Source: Streptomyces klenkii
GTDB taxonomy: Bacteria > Actinomycetota > Actinomycetes > Streptomycetales > Streptomycetaceae
DNA length: 64,000 nucleotides
Direction: 5' to 3'
NCBI RefSeq assembly: GCF_003626645.1
Contig: NZ_RBAM01000004.1
Span: 62,001 to 126,000, forward strand
Numbering within the stretch: the first letter of the stretch is position 1; each line of letters starts with the position of its first letter. A model generated the notes under the pieces. It saw only the letters and a program-made list of their open reading frames with translations. It ran no database searches and was not told where the DNA came from. This document shows, one piece after another, positions 62,490 through 64,000 of this stretch. A program made the position numbers and the translations under genes.

Positions 62490-64000
62490 TTACGCGACCG
62501 GGTTCTCCACCGGCGGCGGCCCGATCCGCGACGCCCGCGTCGCGTGCTCGGCCGCCCGCAGCGCCGCCCCGTCCCGCCGCTGGTCCCACGGCAGCAGCTC
62601 GGCGATGACGCCCGGCGCGCCGCGGAAGAGGAGGAGTGCCCGGCCGTGCGGCAGCTGGCGGATCTCCTCGGGGCGCAGGATGCGGCGTTCGCGCTCGACC
62701 TCGTTGGTGCCGTAGCCGAAGAGGCGCTGGCTGTCGCGGGAGGTCGAGATCTCCGTGATCTCGGCCTCGCCGACGAGTTCGGAGAAGCGGCGCAGCGCCT
62801 CGACGTCCTTCAGGCCGCCCATGACGAGCGTCGCCGCCGCGTTGTCGAGCAGCGTGTCGGCCTCGTGCTGGCCCCACCGGAGCACGGCCTGGGCCAGGGA
62901 CTGGAGCGCGTAGACGATGTGGATGCCGTAGCCGCGCGCGTCGGAGGCGAGCGACGGCAGCTTCGGCAGCGGGGCGACGTTCGCGACCTCATCGAGGACG
63001 AGGCGCAGGAACGGGTCCAGCCGGCCGGACGGCAGGCGCGGGGCGCGCCGCTTCGCCGCGTCGACGACCTCGCCGAGCAGCATCGTCGTCAGCGGCGAGA
63101 CGTTCGTCGACGCGTTGGAGTCACTGATGAGGACGAGGGTGTCGCGGGAGGCGACGAACGCGTCCGGGCTGAAGGTGGGCACGCCTTCCTGCGGGGTGAC
63201 GCAGCGCAGCACCTTGCGCAGGGCGAGGGGCTCGATCTGGGCGGCGAGGGTCTGGCGGGTCGAGGCGACGGTCTCGTCGGCGCCGGTCGACACGGAGCGC
63301 AGCAGGACGTCCCAGCCGGGCTCGGCGTTGGGGTGGTCGGTGAGGATGGCCCGCGGTTCGCTGGCCTTCTCCAGGTTGGTGGCCCAGCGCATGACGTGCT
63401 CGATGGTCTTGCCCTCCAGCGCCGCGGCGTGCAGGAGCCGCGTCAGCGCGGAGGACGCCGTCTGCTGGAAGAAGCTGCCGTTGCTGGAGGAGCTGTCGTC
63501 CGCGCCCATGCCGACGGAGAACGACAGGGCGCGCGACGTCGCCGTCTCGCCCTCCTGGCAGCCGGCCACCGGGTCCCACACCATCTTGTGCGGCCAGCCC
63601 ACGGTGTCGAGCGGGTCGAAGACCCACACCCGGCCGAGCCGCGAGCGCGGTTCGGCGATGACGTCGAGGACGTCGGCGCGGGTGGAGGTGACGACGAGCG
63701 GGCCGGGGGCGTCGAGGCAGGCGGGGATGACGACGTTGCGGGACTTGCCGCCGCCGGACGGGGCGATGACCGCGACCGAGTCCTCCGGCGTGGCCACCAG
63801 CGGCTGCCCGCTGCCGACCTGCGTGCCGAGCATCCAGCCGACCTCGCGGAGCTCCGCGCGGGCGGCGGCCTTGGCGTCGTAGCGGCCGTCCTTGTCGGTG
63901 AACGACGTCGCGCGCGTCATCTTGGCGGCGGAGCGGGCGCGCTTCTCGCCGAGCATGTGGCGGGCCTCGGTCGCGGAGGCGAGGCCCTCGCCGCCCGCGC
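62490..64000 (-). CDS. VirD4/TraG-type coupling ATPase (N-terminus beyond the window edge)
   Basis: The last 503 codons of a T4SS coupling protein that selects substrates for the channel. Walker A is APSGGGKSRNVVIP, followed by VVTSTRADVLDVI and VWVFDPLDTVGWP; Walker B is LRLVLDEVANVAPLP, then ARGYGIHIVYALQSLAQ (TraM/TraG recognition region) and LPHGRALLLFRGAPGVI. The frame stays open to the edge, so membrane helices and start are outside. It is the first visible gene of the leftward operon containing the GATEL/RelA-like cassettes, so those proteins are likely partners or substrates. Confidence 0.87.
   Translation of the reverse strand, partial: AGGEGLASATEARHMLGEKRARSAAKMTRATSFTDKDGRYDAKAAARAELREVGWMLGTQVGSGQPLVATPEDSVAVIAPSGGGKSRNVVIPACLDAPGPLVVTSTRADVLDVIAEPRSRLGRVWVFDPLDTVGWPHKMVWDPVAGCQEGETATSRALSFSVGMGADDSSSSNGSFFQQTASSALTRLLHAAALEGKTIEHVMRWATNLEKASEPRAILTDHPNAEPGWDVLLRSVSTGADETVASTRQTLAAQIEPLALRKVLRCVTPQEGVPTFSPDAFVASRDTLVLISDSNASTNVSPLTTMLLGEVVDAAKRRAPRLPSGRLDPFLRLVLDEVANVAPLPKLPSLASDARGYGIHIVYALQSLAQAVLRWGQHEADTLLDNAAATLVMGGLKDVEALRRFSELVGEAEITEISTSRDSQRLFGYGTNEVERERRILRPEEIRQLPHGRALLLFRGAPGVIAELLPWDQRRDGAALRAAEHATRASRIGPPPVENPVA

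Overview
The window is very GC-rich DNA with GTG and TTG starts, four-base stop/start overlaps, HAIR operators upstream of heat-shock genes and typical actinobacterial families (ClpB, HspR, F420-dependent enzymes, SCO5918-like protein, DUF2505, PPOX). Together these indicate a Streptomyces chromosome or a very close relative. No rRNA, CRISPR array or transposase was seen.

Left part (1-11 kb): an aminotransferase cut by the window edge, a PIG-V-like membrane glycosyltransferase, a YbjN protein, clpB with an HspR-type operator, a run of small conserved genes (Uma2, PPOX, DUF2505, DUF1203, DUF4287), and a RloA/RloB pair of the AbiL kind that looks like a phage-defence module.

Central part (11-24.5 kb): a complete class V lanthipeptide gene cluster closely resembling that of lexapeptide. 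The 71-residue precursor is read leftwards, followed by a strong hairpin and then eight translationally coupled or closely packed genes: cysteine decarboxylase, two phosphotransferase-fold proteins, HopA1-like lyase, methyltransferase, two M16 peptidases and an F420-dependent reductase. Divergently transcribed are an ABC exporter and an unknown acidic protein, followed by a short LuxR-type regulator, a TrmB/LuxR-type regulator and two small genes. This block lies between clpB and the dnaK-grpE-dnaJ-hspR operon, which are close neighbours in S. coelicolor, so it is probably an accessory insertion.

Middle right (24.6-45.8 kb): the HspR-controlled dnaK operon, an EtfD-like iron-sulphur membrane reductase, a second Uma2 gene, a Yip1-type membrane protein, a phosphoribosyltransferase and dcd, tRNA-Gly(CCC), a cold-shock gene with a long leader, CBS-domain and SCO5918-type genes, an apparently non-coding transcript of about 500 nt ahead of a MerR-like gene, a Ser/Thr kinase that carries a dispersed repeat inside its coding sequence, and an overlapping trio made of a membrane protein, a HerA-like ATPase and a very acidic disordered protein.

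Right part (45.8-64 kb): a DHA2 efflux pump behind a SoxR/MerR-type 19-bp-spacer promoter, an AbiEii-like nucleotidyltransferase gene, then a chromosomal type IV secretion-like locus read leftwards: VirD4/TraG coupling ATPase (cut by the edge), a tandemly duplicated two-gene cassette (a WEYxSLxDW-to-GATEL protein plus a RelA/SpoT-like protein), then TcpC, a small TcpD/VirB2-like protein, TcpE, VirB4, a lipoprotein, a VirB6-like protein, a VirB8-like protein and a peptidoglycan hydrolase. No relaxase is visible. The duplicated cassette beside the coupling ATPase is the best candidate for an undescribed effector system; the lanthipeptide cluster is the best candidate for a new natural product.
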